A program made the translations under genes and the position numbers. Under the pieces are notes generated by a model. The model was not told where the DNA came from and made no database searches. It saw only the letters and a program-made list of their open reading frames with translations. Of a stretch of 64,000 bases of DNA, positions 21,901-34,406 are shown piece by piece. The stretch's first letter is position 1, and each line of letters starts with the position of its first letter. Origin of the DNA: Desmodesmus armatus (lineage: Eukaryota > Chlorophyta > Chlorophyceae > Sphaeropleales > Scenedesmaceae); NCBI GenBank assembly GCA_007449985.2, contig VIIQ02000076.1, forward strand, positions 124,001 to 188,000, read 5' to 3'.

Positions 21901-24780
21901 GCAGCGGTTGCTGCAGCAGCAGTGGCAGGGCCGGAGGATGACAGCGACTTGCCTGCTCACTGGGCTGACTGGAGTATTGTCCCAAATATGCAAGCAGGTG
22001 TGACGGGACAGCGCTGCTGCTGGCATTTGCCCGTTGTGCTAGAGGGTTGTTTGTGAAAGGGCCATGCTCAACTCGGGGGAGGGGATGCGTGTTGCTGCCT
22101 TGTTTCAGTACTGGAAATGCGTCCGCCCTAACCATGATACGGCTGCCATCGAAGCATCCATTTTGCCGTACCCTGCAGGCCATCTCGGCCACTACAAGGA
22201 GGCCTGCCCAGCACGCATACCTCAGTCCTTCCACCCTCACTTACCCACACAGTTGCTTGGCTCCTGCCCCCTGCAGATTTCCAGCTGGTCGACCTGGACG
22301 GCTGCAGCCTCACGCACTCGGAGTCACACACAGAGGCCTGCCTAGCAACCCTATTCCACTCCTTCTACCTTCACTTACCCACACACACTTGCTTGGCCCC
22401 TGCCACCTGCAGGTCTCCAGCTGGTCGAACTGGACGGCTGCAGCCACACACTCTCTGGGTCACACATGGAGGCCTGCCCAGCACCCTTACCCCACTCCTT
22501 CTAGCTGCTCTTGCTCACACGCTTGTTTGCTTCACTCCTCCCCCGTGCAGGCTTCCAGCTGGTGGACCTGGACGGCTGCAGCCACACACACTCCATCCTG
22601 AAGGCAGCAGCGGCAGCCAACAACTTCAGCCAGCACCAGATACAGATGCTGATGCGACAGGGCATGTGCAACAGCTTTGACGCCATTGCTGCTTTGCTGC
22701 TGGAGAAAGGGGAGCTGCAGGACGCTATGCTGAGGGCCTTCACGTATGCGGGCAAGCGCAACGGGACGTTGATCAAGCTGTGGCTTGACAAGTGCCCCAT
22801 GCCGCAGGTGGGTAGTGCAGCTGACACAGTATCAGGTAGTGTGGCCAAGGCCTCTGCATGCTGGCGGGATTGTTAACTGATCGGCTAGTCAGCTGCTTTT
22901 GCCAGTCAGCCAGCCATTGGTACATTTTTGCATGTGGTTGAATGTGCTGGTGCAATTTTGCCGTTGATCCTGCTGTGCATGCTGTGCATGGCGACAGCTG
23001 CACCAGATATAGATGCCCGTGAGGCCGTTCCTCCCTTGAAGCCATGACTTGCACATTTTTTGCACGATACACTCGTCACCCCGCTATCTTGTCATGTGTG
23101 CTGGCTGCCTGCAGTTGGAGCAGGCGCAGCAGCTGGCAGAGGAGATGGAGACCATCATTGACCTAATCCTCAAGTCATCTGGTGGCATGCTCACACGAGA
23201 CAGGGTGAGGCACACTCTAGCCTCGGCAACATGCAGCACGAGCTCCTGCATGCTGTGACTTGCTTTCCTGCTGCCTTGACTACTTGTTTTGTGCTCCAGT
23301 ATAATGGGAGTGCCCTTCTTGTCCTGCTGTGGGCAGCTGCCGTGATTGTATACCAGCTCTTACCAGCGTCCCAAGGTGACGTACACAGCCATGGTTGCTG
23401 AATGAAACAACCTCGACGTGCATCATGTTGTTGTTCTGCTGCAGATCGTCTCGGTGGAGCGTGTGCAGAACCCGGTGCTGTGGCGGCGCTTTGCCAGGAA
23501 GAAGGCAGACATCCTCAGCAGACGCGGCGAGGATGGTGAGTGCACCCGGCAGCGACTGCATGCATGTGCACAGGCTAAAAAGTTGGGTGGTGGTGGTGGT
23601 CGTGATCGCCATGGCGATACCATCACTGGCCAGGCCATGGACAGCAGTGCTCATGACCTTTACCGGTATCTGAGGACGACACTCACTCATTGCTTTTGCG
23701 TGGCATCAAAAAGTTTTCGGTGGTGTGCTTGCGCAAGCATGCTGGCCTGACCACTTGCATGCGTGTGTGCTGAGCTTGCTGCCCGTCCCTGATGCTGTGT
23801 TGCACAGGCTTGAATGAGCGGCTGGTGTACCATGGCTCTAGCCCAGGTAGGGGCCCCTGGATCGCCACCATAATGCATCAGGGCTCTGCCTTGCAAAGCT
23901 TGGTTTAGTATGGCCACTACTGATGTGATGCATGTTCCAAGCAGTGCTGGCTGAAGGCACACAGCAGCAGTGCCTGTTTTCAGGCTGCCTGCATGCCCCT
24001 TGTGCATCACCCCTGAGGGGCAGACTGCCTGCATGCCCCTCCAAGCATGAGCGCAGAAAGGGATCTTGAATGGGCTGGGGAGGGTGCACATTGGCAGTCA
24101 AGAATCATCAAGCACTGCAGCCCTATTGCTGGCACGTGTGCTGTTGCATGGTTGTATGGGACACCAATCAACACCGTGATGAGGGTTTTGCGGTTGTGTG
24201 TGTGCCCTGCAGCGGCTGTGGATGCCATTGTGCGTGGTGGCTTTGACCTGACCCGCGTCAACCCTGCATCTGCGTACGGCAAAGGCCACTACTTTGCAGG
24301 TACGGTTCTGTGACGCACTAGTGGCATTAAATCAACAAATCACATACAAAGTGATTGATTGGCAGCAGGGCATCCCCTGCACCGCTGCCATCATGCCTCG
24401 TGACTGACGTAACTTTCCACCTTGTGCCCGTCCCCTGCTGTTTCTTGCATGCAGACATGAGCAGCACTGCTTTGGCTTACTGCAGCAAGGGGGCAGTCGG
24501 CTGGGGAGCACCTTCCGCGCAGCAGCCCCAGCAGGGCCAGCAGACCCCGCACTGGAAGATGATCGTGGCCCGTGTGCCGCTGGGCAGACAGACAGATGGA
24601 CGCAGCGGTATGGGAGGCACACCAGAGGGCTTCGATTCAGTCAACTCTGGCAGCCGCGGTCTGGCCATGGCAGGGGCCAATGGACTGCCGGGCAGTCTGT
24701 ACTGCCACGTCATTTTTGACAACGACCAAGCCTACCCAGAGTACGTCGTAACGCTGAAGGGTACGGCACGTGGCTATTAA
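18973..24780 (+). CDS. UBE2Q-like E2 / PARP catalytic domain fusion, copy A
   Basis: Thirteen exons close to 813 residues: 18973-19014, 19218-19405, 19577-19663, 20033-20168, 20455-20588, 20819-21378, 21593-21997, 22551-22807, 23115-23204, 23445-23535, 23808-23846, 24213-24299 and 24455-24780. Residues 15-196 form a UBC fold of the UBE2Q kind (FPDDYPTHPFFMRVVSPR, GHVTAGGSICVEALT), with Cys121 at the active-site position. Residues 196-517 are an Ala/Gln/Glu-rich linker with a basic KRRRLAR patch. Residues 518-813 contain the ADP-ribosyltransferase part: RVQNPVLWRRFARKKAD, YHGSSP with His672, GKGHYFA with Tyr703, and QAYPEYVVTL near the end. By my alignment the third H-Y-E position is Cys, not Glu, pointing to mono-ADP-ribosylation or inactivity. 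UBC-PARP fusions are known in fungi. Exon 1 is tentative: it is supported by conservation in copy B and by phase 0. Confidence 0.88.
22262..22480 (+). repeat. two copies of exon 8 5' edge in intron 7 (copy A)
   Basis: The acceptor and first codons of exon 8 (CAG then FQLVDLDGCSHTHS, 22551 onward) are repeated twice upstream, starting near 22273 and 22412, with spacing of about 140 bp. Each copy keeps CTGCAG and the core CCAGCTGGTCGA followed by TGGACGGCTGCAGCC, and each is preceded by the same pyrimidine-rich intron block. They read through to different frames or stops and look like decoy acceptors. Confidence 0.88.
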
Positions 24781-26453
24781 CGAGACGCAAGCTGCCGTTC
24801 AACGTGGGCCAAGGGCGGTGCTGTTGCTGCCAAACTCCAACTGTGGCGATGCGCTTTCAGGAGCTGAGCTGAGCTCTGCAAACTCACTTATCGAAACTAC
24901 TGAAGCATCTTACGCCATGTTCGCTTCTTTGCTTGTAGTCTTCTTTGCCCCGCATGTGTTGCTATCACGTGCTCCTGTGGCGAGGCGTTGCCCCAAAGCT
25001 AGGCAGCTTGGGGTTTCTTTTGAGGCGGACAAAGCATGGCGTGGGTGTGTGTTTGGGGTGTGCATGGTGTGTGCATCAGACTGCAGCTGCAACATGCTGT
25101 ACGTACAGCATGTGTACAGTTGCTTGAAGCAGACGTTTGCACACGTTCTTGCAGTGTAGTGCAGTCAACACCACTGGCGACGGCCTGATGATCGCACTCC
25201 TGTGTGTGCTGACACATAGACAGCGTTTGGCATGGTCGCTTGCCCAGCAGGCGCACTCTTTGCTGGGTTGTTCATATCCACTGGGCTCGCCTTCATCACC
25301 AGACCTGTGTTGTACTGGACGAAAGTTGTATGATACACTGCCGCTGTACCTTGTTTATGGAAATATAGAGGGGTAGTGCACGTGATGACTTGGGGCACAT
25401 ACTAGGGCAGCATCAGTGCAGGACGCTATCAGAGCGTCTCAATGATTGCCTTTGACTTTTGTTAAACCGTTTGCCAAGAGGCCAGCAAGCAATACCGCTT
25501 ACTGTCGGCAGTGCAGTATCGCTGTCAAAGGGCGTGGTGGTGGTGTGCCGGCGGCCCGCAGGGCAAGGCTAAGAGGTTGCTTTTGTGCCATGCTGCTTTG
25601 TATCCTGCACATTTTGGTTGTTCAGCGCATGGCATGCAAGGTGTGTGCATTGCTGTATGCCTACTTGCTGTGATAGTGGGCACAGGTATATATAGGTTTT
25701 GTGCACTCACACGTTGTCACATTGTAACAACATGGTGTGTCGGCTCTTCATGAGCGCCCTGCAAAAGAGTGACAGTATTGCACCATCGAATAAGACTGTT
25801 TCCACAGCGTGACATCATCAACAGCAATCCTTGAATGCACACTGATGGCACCAACACGTGCCTGTCAGATTTTAGAGACAGACAGGGCTATTCCGCTCGG
25901 TGTCTGGGTGCTTCATCTGGCACAATGCAGGTCACCTTCCCCTGACCTGCAGCATGCGCCAGCCCTGGACAACCTTGGAACGACAGTTTGGCATCACGTC
26001 ACCCTCAATAGCCATATGCCGCCGCAACGTCAGTCAACTGCAATGCGCACAATCTCTATTGGGCCAGCCAGGTGAGCTCAAGGGGTTTAGGGCTGCAATC
26101 ACACCCTGGAGCCAGTGATCATCGTGATGGAGACTCCATGGAGTCTTGCCAAATTTCCACATGTACATCAAACAGACAACAGCTGCAGCCTGCCTGACAG
26201 CAAAACTCCCTGTGTCACTGTACAGTGACATGTCAACTACCTGGTACTACCTGGTACTCCCTACCTGTCCCTACCCTGATGATCACCGATCGAGGCGGTT
26301 TGGTTTTCAGTCGGTGTGTTTTGTTGAAGAGTGCTGTTGCTCGTTCACAATAGCTTTCAAAGTCAGGGCGAGTGGATGAAGCACGCCGTAATCACAAGCC
26401 AGCAGAAGCTGGCAGCACAAGCCAGCACGAGCTGAAACTTTGGACCTCAAGGA
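24781..26453. other. 3' flank of copy A and spacer before copy B
   Basis: From 24781 to about 25715 the sequence parallels the 3' flank of copy B and is probably 3' UTR; TGTAA at 25723 may mark the polyadenylation site. About 25716-26280 is a spacer absent from the other copy, with small palindromes near 26130 and 26218. From 26281 the promoter segment of copy B starts. No coding exon is supported. Confidence 0.55.
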
Positions 26454-29400
26454 ATGCTTTCCGACAGCACCAGGCCTGCTTGGAAGTCTCTGAAGGTGTG
26501 TTGGACGCCGGGGAGCATCTGCTGCTGTCTGCTGAGATTCTGCCCAGTGACAGCAAAGATGGGAACCTGCAGGGCCAGCTGGCCCTGTGATCCTGTTGAC
26601 AGGCACCAATCATCCCTTGCACCACCCTTTTTCAGTACCATAAAAATTTGGACGTTATCTTCCTTGCTGCACTGCATGCCTGGGGCCTGCATGCCACACT
26701 GTGACAGGGAATCCTGCGCGTGCAAGCTGAGTTCAAGCATGTCCAGCGCGGGGTAGGCAGTCAATACCCCTTCATCCAGGAACTGTCCATCAAAGATGAC
26801 AACATCAACGTATGGGAGCTGAAGCTGGCGAACTTTGACGAAGACATAGAGGGCGGCAGGCAGCTGAACGAAGATTTGGACCAACTGCAGCAGCAGTAAG
26901 TCTCCTCACTGCTGTGGCACAGCAGCAGTGCTGCCTGCAACCCTTGGCAGGGCATGAGAGCATACAGGGTTGTCTCAGCAGCAGTAGTTGTAAGCTGCAG
27001 TGCCCTCAGTCTCGAACCTTTCTCACCAGAAGGTGTGGCATGCTGTGGTGTGCTGGTGTAGGTATGGTCAGGGACACATCGTGGCTCAGATTCAGTTTCC
27101 AGATGACTACCCACACACCCATTCTTCATGCGAGTGGTCTCCCCAAGGTGCGTCAGCAGCAGGAATGCCAAGTTGCCCAACTGCGCATACTGAGGAGCGC
27201 ACACCATGTGTCATGCCCTGTGTGCTGGCCCTGCCTGCATGGGTGCCTTGCACGCTTATCAAGCCTGCAGGGCTGTATGACAGTTCATGCAGATCTGAGC
27301 TGCACCATAGGTCCCATGCATGGTACCGCACACAGCAGCACACCAGGCTTGCATGGGACTGCACACAGCAGCACACGGGCTTCTGGCTGACACGGCTGTC
27401 CTGCTGGATTCAGCTGGTACCACTGTCTCTCATGCCTGTCTTGTGCTCGCTCATAGCCACATCCTGCTGTCGTGACACCTGAGCACTCATAGGACGTTCG
27501 AACAGCAAAGCCGCCATCGATGCATCGTGCTGGTCGTCCTGCATGCAGGTGCAAGATGTACACGGGTCACGTCACTGCTGGTGGCAGCATCTGTGTTGAG
27601 GCCCTGACCTGCAGTGGCTCGCCAGGCAGCTGGCAGCCAGACTTCAGTGTGGAGGGGCTGCTCAACCTGATTGTCATCAACATGGTGCGTGCTGGATGGG
27701 GGCTTGGTGGGTGGGATGGGCAGCATGTTGTGGGCGGGTAGGCAGCTCGATGTTGTCACCAGCGAGCTACAAGGCCCTTCTGCCTCTTGAAAGAACATTA
27801 AGGCGTGTGCTTGTTTCAAAGCATTTTAAATAGCAGGTAGCAGGAGCATGAGGGGGCGGGCAGTATGGCCAGTTGGGTGCAACTGCCCCACCTCTGTCAC
27901 CAGGAGATTGAGCATGACTGTAACAGCTGCCGCTACAGTTGACTGCACCCATGCTTGGCTATGGCCTTGGTTGCTGTGCAGATCGACTGCCCAGTCACAA
28001 CAGTCCAGACTGCAACGGGGCCAGGAGGCAGGTCGGGACCCCTGCGGGTGGACTTCCACTGCGGCGACCCAATCAGGCCCTACTCAAACGCAGAGGCGCA
28101 GGCAGCCTTCCGCAGGTGCTTATTTTGTCATAGCCTAGCCATTGGTGTGCTCCAGTGCGCATGTACGATGTACTGCTTCCCCACTAAAAGTCCTGGAGGT
28201 GGCGGTGTCGAAACAACCCCCTGGTCGCTTGGCTGCATCCGTCATCCCATGACGCCACAAGCGTCACACTGTCACACTATTTTGATTGATGTGTTTGTAC
28301 TGCAGGACGCTGCGGAACCACCAGCAGATGGGCTGGGGTTCAGGAGCTGGTGCGGGATCCTCAGCTGCTGCTGCGGCTGCAGGGGCCGCAGGACCCTCAG
28401 GGCTGGCAGGGGCTGCAGCAGGTGCGGTACCCACCCCAGAGGCAGCAGCGGCAGCAGCAGCGGCCGCGGCGGCTGCAGCGGCAGCGATAGGGGGTGTCAC
28501 GCGCGCAGCAGCGAAGGCCGCAGCGGAGGAGCAGGAGGATCTGGAGGAGGCAGCGCTAGGGCCCGGTGGGAGGCCGAAGTTGGGTAGTGCAGCGCAGATC
28601 AGGCGGTTCAAGAAGATGTATGCGCAGTACGTGCAGCGGAAGCAGCGTGAGGAGGCAGCGGCAGCAGCGGCGGCGGCTGCCAGCGGCTCTCAGCAGCAGG
28701 AGGAGCAGCAGGAGCACCTGCTGCTGTTGCTTGCGCAGCATGAGCAGCAGCAGGGGGGATCGATGAAGCGGCGTAAACTTGCCAGGGCAAGCAGCGAAGG
28801 GCAGGCAGTGGATGGTGGTGCTGAGGGGATGGAGGTAGATGGTGGTGAGGAGGAAGAGGAAGAAGATGCAGGTGTGTGTGGGCCTGTACACCAGGGGGTA
28901 GGAGCTGGAACTATTGTTTGTGCGTATGATCGTGCGTTGCTTGCGCCGTGCTCATGCACACAAGGACAGCTGCGACATTGGGAGGGTGGGGCTGGCACAA
29001 ACACTGCAGACTGCTTGATGCTGTCTTGCTTTGGGTCAAAATTGGTTTGACAGGTGTTGCTGTACACATTGGAAGGCTGTCTGCTGGTGTCGCGACTTTT
29101 CATGAACTATTGATGTCAATGTGCAGTCACACTACCAATGTGCTTTTACAATGAGTCACTCAACGTGTGTGGTATCATGCCTGTCCTGCCATGGCACACC
29201 TGGTGCAGAGGCGTGCTTGGACGACGACATTGGCGACGAAAGGGCAGCGCAGCCAAGGCAGTCTCTCAGGCAGCGTCTGGCAGCTGCAGCAGCGGAAGCA
29301 ACAGCCGCGACGGTGGCAGCATCAGTGGCTGCAGCAGCGCGAGCACCCGCACCTGCAGCAGCAGCAGCGCAAGGCATGACAGGCCTCGCCCTGGCGTCCC

Positions 29401-32400
29401 AGCTCCAGCTGCTGCAGCAGCGACTGACAGCCGCCCGGTCTGCTGCTGCTGCTGCGCTGGCTGCCGGAGCTGCTATTTCAGCGGCAAGGGCTGCTGCGGC
29501 GGCTGCAGGGGTTGTTGCTGTGCCGGTTGTTGCTGTGCCGGCGGTGGTTTTTGCTGCAGCAGCAGTAGCAGGGCCGGAGGATGACAGCAACTTGCCTGCT
29601 CACTGGGCTGACTGGAGTATTGTCCCAAATATGCAAGCAGGTAAGGCAGGACAGCGCTGCTGCTGGCACTTGCATGTGGTGCAAAGGGTTACTGTTTTGA
29701 GAGCCATGCTTAGTTCAGTAAGGGACGGGGATGCGTGTTTGTGCCATGGTACGGCTGCAGTTACCGCGCCCAGTTTGCCCTACCCTGCAACCCATTTTGG
29801 CCACACGACGAGGCCTGCCGGATACCCTTACCTCAGTCCTTCCACCGTCATTTACCCGCAGTCCTGCTTGGCCGCTACCCTCTGCAGGTTTCTAGCTGGT
29901 CGACCTGGACGGCTGCAGCCACACACACCCTGCGCCGCACACGGAGGCCTGCCCAGCACCCCTTCCCCACTCCTGCCACCTGCACTTACCAAGCAAGTGT
30001 GCACACACTTGCTTGGCCCCTGCCGCTTGCAGGTTTCCAGCTGGCTCGCTGGCTAGTGCCAACCTTGAGACTCTGTCCTTAATCACTGTACTGTACTATG
30101 TTTCACCACCCACGCGCTTGCTGTGGTTCCTGCCCCCTGCAGGTTTTCAGCTGGTGAACCTGGACGGCTGCAGCCACACGCACTCCATCCTGAAGGCAGC
30201 AGCGGCAGCCAACAACTTCAACCAGGACCATATCTCGATGCTGATGCAGCAGGGGATGTGCAACAGCTTTGACGCCATCGCTGCACTGCTGCTGGAGAAG
30301 GGAGAGCTGCAGGATGCCATGCTAAGGGCTTTCACGTATGCGGGCAAGCGCGATGGCACGATGATCAAGCTGTGGCTTGACAAGTGCCGCAACATGCCGC
30401 AGGTGGGTAGTGCAGCTGACACGGTATCAGGTAGTGTGGCCAAGGCCTCTGCGTGATGGTGCACGGGGTGTCGAAGTTTGGTACAGAGCTGGGGTGCTGC
30501 TTTTGTCAGCCAGTCATGGCAGCTTTTGCGGCATAGTTTGAATACCTTCCGCAGCGGCTGAGTGTGTTTGGTGCAGACCGTCAATCCTGCCTTGCATGCT
30601 GCCCATGGCAGCAGCTGTTCTGCAGACAGATGCGTCACCCTTGTAGCCAAGACTCGTACCCCAGCACCTGTGTGAATGCGACATTGCATGTCCCTTCGCC
30701 CCACTGTCTTGTCATGTGCGCTGGCTTCCTGCAGTTGGAGCATGCACAGCAGCGGGCAAAAGAGATGAAGACCATTGTGGACCTAATCACTAAGTCATCT
30801 GGTGGTTTGATCACAAGAGACACGGTGAGGCACACTTTAGCCCTGAAACACGCAGCACGAGCTCCTGCGCGCTGTCACTTGCTTTACTGCCGCCTTGCCT
30901 TGTTGTTTTGTGCTGTAACGGGTTGGGAGGTTTCTCTGCCTGCTGTGGGCAACAGCTGTGCTCGTACACCAGCTGTTACAGGCATATGCGGTGAGGATGC
31001 ATCCTTACGTAATGTACACGCATGTTTGTTGACTGAATGAATCCTGATTTGCACCATGCCCCTCTGCTGCAGATCGTCTCAGTGGAGCGTGTGCAGAACC
31101 CGGTGCTGTGGCGGCGCTTTGCCAGGAAGAAGGCAGACATCCTCAGCAGACGCGGCGAGGAAGGTGAGTGCACCGGGCAGCAGCCGCATGCATGTGTACA
31201 GTGGATAACTTCAGCGGGTGTGGTTGCGGTGGTACTGATGCCCTGGCGATGCCATCATCTAGATGATCTGCCAGACCAACACCACCCGTGCTGTGCAGTC
31301 TTAGTCAGTGAATTTTGCAGAATTATTTGTTCAGCGAACTTTTCCTTTGGCTTGTCAGTTGGAAGTCACTTGCAATGTGGCAGCGCTAGCATCCTGCCGG
31401 TCTGCATGTTTGTGTGCTGAGCTTGCTGCTGTCCATCTATGCTGTCCTGCACAGGCTTGAATGAGCGGCTGCTGTACCATGGCTCCAGCCCAGGTAGGGG
31501 CCCCTGGATGGCCACCATGATGCATCAGGGCTGTGCCTTTGGCCCAGTTTGCGCAACCCTGCTGTGATGCATGTGTCCAGCAGTGCTTGCTAAAGGCGCA
31601 CATCAGCTGCATGTTTGCAGACTGCGTGTTGGGGCATCGGCCCAGAGAACCATGGTGCACGAATTGGGGATGCATGGCGGCAGTGTAGCGTTGTTGCTCA
31701 ACAGCAATGCAGCAATGCTGTTGACAGCGCGCTGTTGCATGGATGCATGATAGCCTTCACCATCAACTCTATGCTGAATTTGATGCTATGTGTGTGCCCT
31801 GCAGATGCTGTGGACGCCATCGTGCGTTTCGGCTTCGACTTGACCCACGTCAACCCTGCATCTACGCACGGCATAGGCCACTATTTTACAGGTACGGTTC
31901 TGCAAGGCACTGGTGGCATGAACCCGTGATCACCTCTGCAGATTGAAGCTGCCACAATGTACAACCCGCACAGAGCCGCTGGCTCACAGGGTGGCGCTGC
32001 CACTTATAGCGTGAGACATAACCTGCACGACTGCTAGTCAGGCATGTGTTCCTTCTAGAAGGAGATCTCCGCTTGTTGGCACTCCTGGTCCTTCTTGCCA
32101 TGATGGCCAATCCCCTTGTTTGTCAATGTGTGTTTTGGCAGCAGGGGGGCCAGTTGCACTGCTGCCAGCATGCCTCATGACTGACGCAACTTCTCCACCC
32201 TGTGTCTGTCCCGTGCGTTTTTCCCGTGCAGATTTGAGCGGCACTGCTCTGTCTTACTGCAGCAAGGATCCAATCAACTGGGGAGCACCCTATGCGCAAC
32301 AGCCCCAGCACACCCAAATCTGGAAGATGATTGTGGCTCGTGTGTCACTCGGCAGACAGACGTATGGACACAGCGGCCTGACAGACACGCCAGAGGGCTA

Positions 32401-32551
32401 TGATTCGGTCAACTCCGGTTCCCGCAGCCACACCGTTGCCGCGCTGGCCGCAATGCCAGGCAGCATGTACTGTCATGTCGTGTTTGACAACGACCAGGCC
32501 TACCCGGAGTATGTCGTTACGCTGAAGAGTACGGCACATGGCTATTGGTGA
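26454..32551 (+). CDS. UBE2Q-like E2 / PARP fusion, copy B, frameshifted in the E2 domain
   Basis: All 13 exons of copy A are present with matching splice sites: 26454-26495, 26708-26895, 27062-27147, 27549-27684, 27982-28115, 28306-28871, 29209-29640, 30143-30402, 30735-30824, 31073-31163, 31455-31493, 31805-31891 and 32232-32551. Exon 3 is 86 nt instead of 87: copy A has TACCCCACACACCCC where copy B has TACCCACACACCCA, a one-base loss after FPDDYP. Every other length difference is a multiple of three (exon 6 +6, exon 7 +27, exon 8 +3, exon 13 -6). The PARP part is intact, with YHGSSP conserved, but GHYFA has become GHYFT and several Gly/Lys positions before it changed. Either the gene is a young pseudogene, it makes only the C-terminal part from an internal start, or the base is missing from the assembly. 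Confidence 0.82.
29880..30055 (+). repeat. copies of exon 8 5' edge in intron 7 (copy B)
   Basis: Two partial repeats of the exon 8 acceptor region occur near 29885 and 30030 ahead of the real exon at 30143. The first keeps the TCGACCTGGACGGCTGCAGCC block; the second is shortened and diverged (CCAGCTGGCTCGCTGGC). The same arrangement exists in copy A, so the array predates the gene duplication or arose in both. Confidence 0.8.
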
Positions 32552-34406
32552 GACACATGCTGTCTTTCAACTTGGGCCAGGGGTGGTGCTGTCGCTGCCG
32601 CGAATTCCAGCTGTGCCAACGCGTGTCTGGAGCTGATTTGAGCTTTCCAAACTCGACATATCAAAACGGTTGAAGCGTTTTTCACCGGCCGGACCAGTTC
32701 GCATGGAGATGCTTCTTTGCCCTGCTTGTGTTGCTATCAGAGGTACTTTCCAGGTAGTACTTTCCAGGTAGCGGGGTGGTGCCAACAGCTGAGTCAACAG
32801 CTAGACAGCTAGGGGTTCTTTCTGAGGCAGACAAAGCATGGCGTGTGTGAGTCTCTCGGGTGCATGGTGTGCTGCATCAGCCTGCAGCTGCAACAAGCTG
32901 TACAGTTGCTTCAAGCAGAAGTTTGCAGATGTGTTTGCAGTGTGGTGCAGTCACACCGCGGGCTGCTTCCTGATGATGGCACTCCTGTGTGGGCTTTCCT
33001 AGACAGTGTATGGCACGGTCGCTTGCGCAGCAGGCGCACTCTTTGCTGGGTTGTTCATATCCACTGGGCTCACCTTCATCACCCAGACCTTTGTTGTACT
33101 GGACGAAAGTTGGTCGCTGTACCTTGTTCATTATGTTTGTTACTTGCTTGGCATGTGCCGTCAGCAATGTGGTTGTGCCCAGATCCTGCCAGCTGCAGGT
33201 TCGTGTTGCACATGATGATATTGACTGGTAGGGCAGGTGGTGACTTGGGACACATACTAGGGCAGTATCAGTGCAGGACGCTATTGCCCTTTACTTTGGT
33301 TGATCCGTTTGTCAAGAGGCCAACAAGCTTTACCACTTACTATCGGCAGTGCACAATCGCTGTCCAAAAGGCGTGGTGGTGATGTGCCTGCGGCCGGCAG
33401 TGTGAGGCTTACCTTGTGTTCTATGTTGCCTTGTATCCTGCGCATTGTGGTTGTTCAGCGCATGGCATGCAAGGTGTGTGCAATGCTGAATGCCTGCTTG
33501 CTGTGATAGCGTGCACAGGCACAAGTGGTGCACTCATCGCATGTTGAAAGTGTGTGGGATGCACAACTGCTCATTGTTTGAAACCCTGAACCTTCAACCG
33601 CAAGGCAATAGTACACTCAGTTACAGCGTGTACTCTCTGCTCAGCTCAGGCTTAGCACTGAGTCGTTGGCAGCACAAACCAAGATTGCAATGCAGATGGA
33701 TGCACGAAGCAACAGTCGTGCCAACAGAGACCGATGTACACCTACACAGTTGTGTACCTAGATACAGTTTCACAACTAGGCTCTGTGCTACATGCAGTAA
33801 GGCACAGGCCAGTGCCTGGTAAAGCTATCACACCTCTCTCAACCACCAAGCACCTTGCTGCAAAACACAGACACACAGGCCAGCTGCTTCTAGAGCAACG
33901 TTCTGCTGATGTCTGCTACCCTCAGCACAGCCCTGGTAGCTGCTGCTCAACCAGCTGCCACACAATCAGACTGACGCAGTCACACACCGGCACACCCAAG
34001 CTACACCCCGAGGTTGAACCCAGAGAGCACAGGGTGGCATATACACGTGCCACTACACGTTGCTGTCTATGTGACACCTATGCATGAGACCGCTGCCTCA
34101 CTACACAGCTCATGCAAAGTACCAACGGCCCTGCCGTCAGTCTGGTACGCCACACCGCCTGCCCCACAGTTTCACTGACTTGGGTCATGTCTGCCACATA
34201 CAAACGTCCAGGTGGTGGTTGGACAGGACCTGGCAGACTAAGTGACACCAAAGCAACTACAACTGCAGCACACGATACCAAGGGGGGAGCTACCAACTAC
34301 TATTATTCACAGAACAGCTCACACCACCCTGCCTTTACAATGCAAGGATCATGTTGGTGAGCCTGCCCCTCCTCACACACTGCTGACGGCCCTCAGAAGT
34401 ACATGC
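32552..34406. other. 3' flank of copy B and intergenic region
   Basis: Up to about 33545 this parallels the 3' flank of copy A. The rest, to the kinase gene on the other strand, shows no conserved frame. A minus-strand TGTAA (TTACA at 34335) lies about 70 bp past the kinase stop and is a plausible polyadenylation signal. Confidence 0.5.

Larger units (their letters stand above)
18795..25715 (+). repeat. segmental tandem duplication, copy A
   Basis: This segment carries the whole first E2-PARP gene with promoter and 3' flank. It aligns collinearly with 26281-33545. Start similarity is seen at GGCGGTTTTGTTTTCAG (A) against GGCGGTTTGGTTTTCAG (B); end similarity at TTGTTCAGCGCATGGCATGC in both. 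Coding exons match best, introns are diverged with many indels, so the event is not recent. Confidence 0.9.
26281..33545 (+). repeat. segmental tandem duplication, copy B
   Basis: Collinear with 18795-25715. Start-to-start distance is about 7.49 kb at the beginning and 7.78 kb at the last exon, owing to intron and linker indels. Both copies lie in the same orientation, so unequal crossing-over or slippage is a sufficient explanation. Confidence 0.9.
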
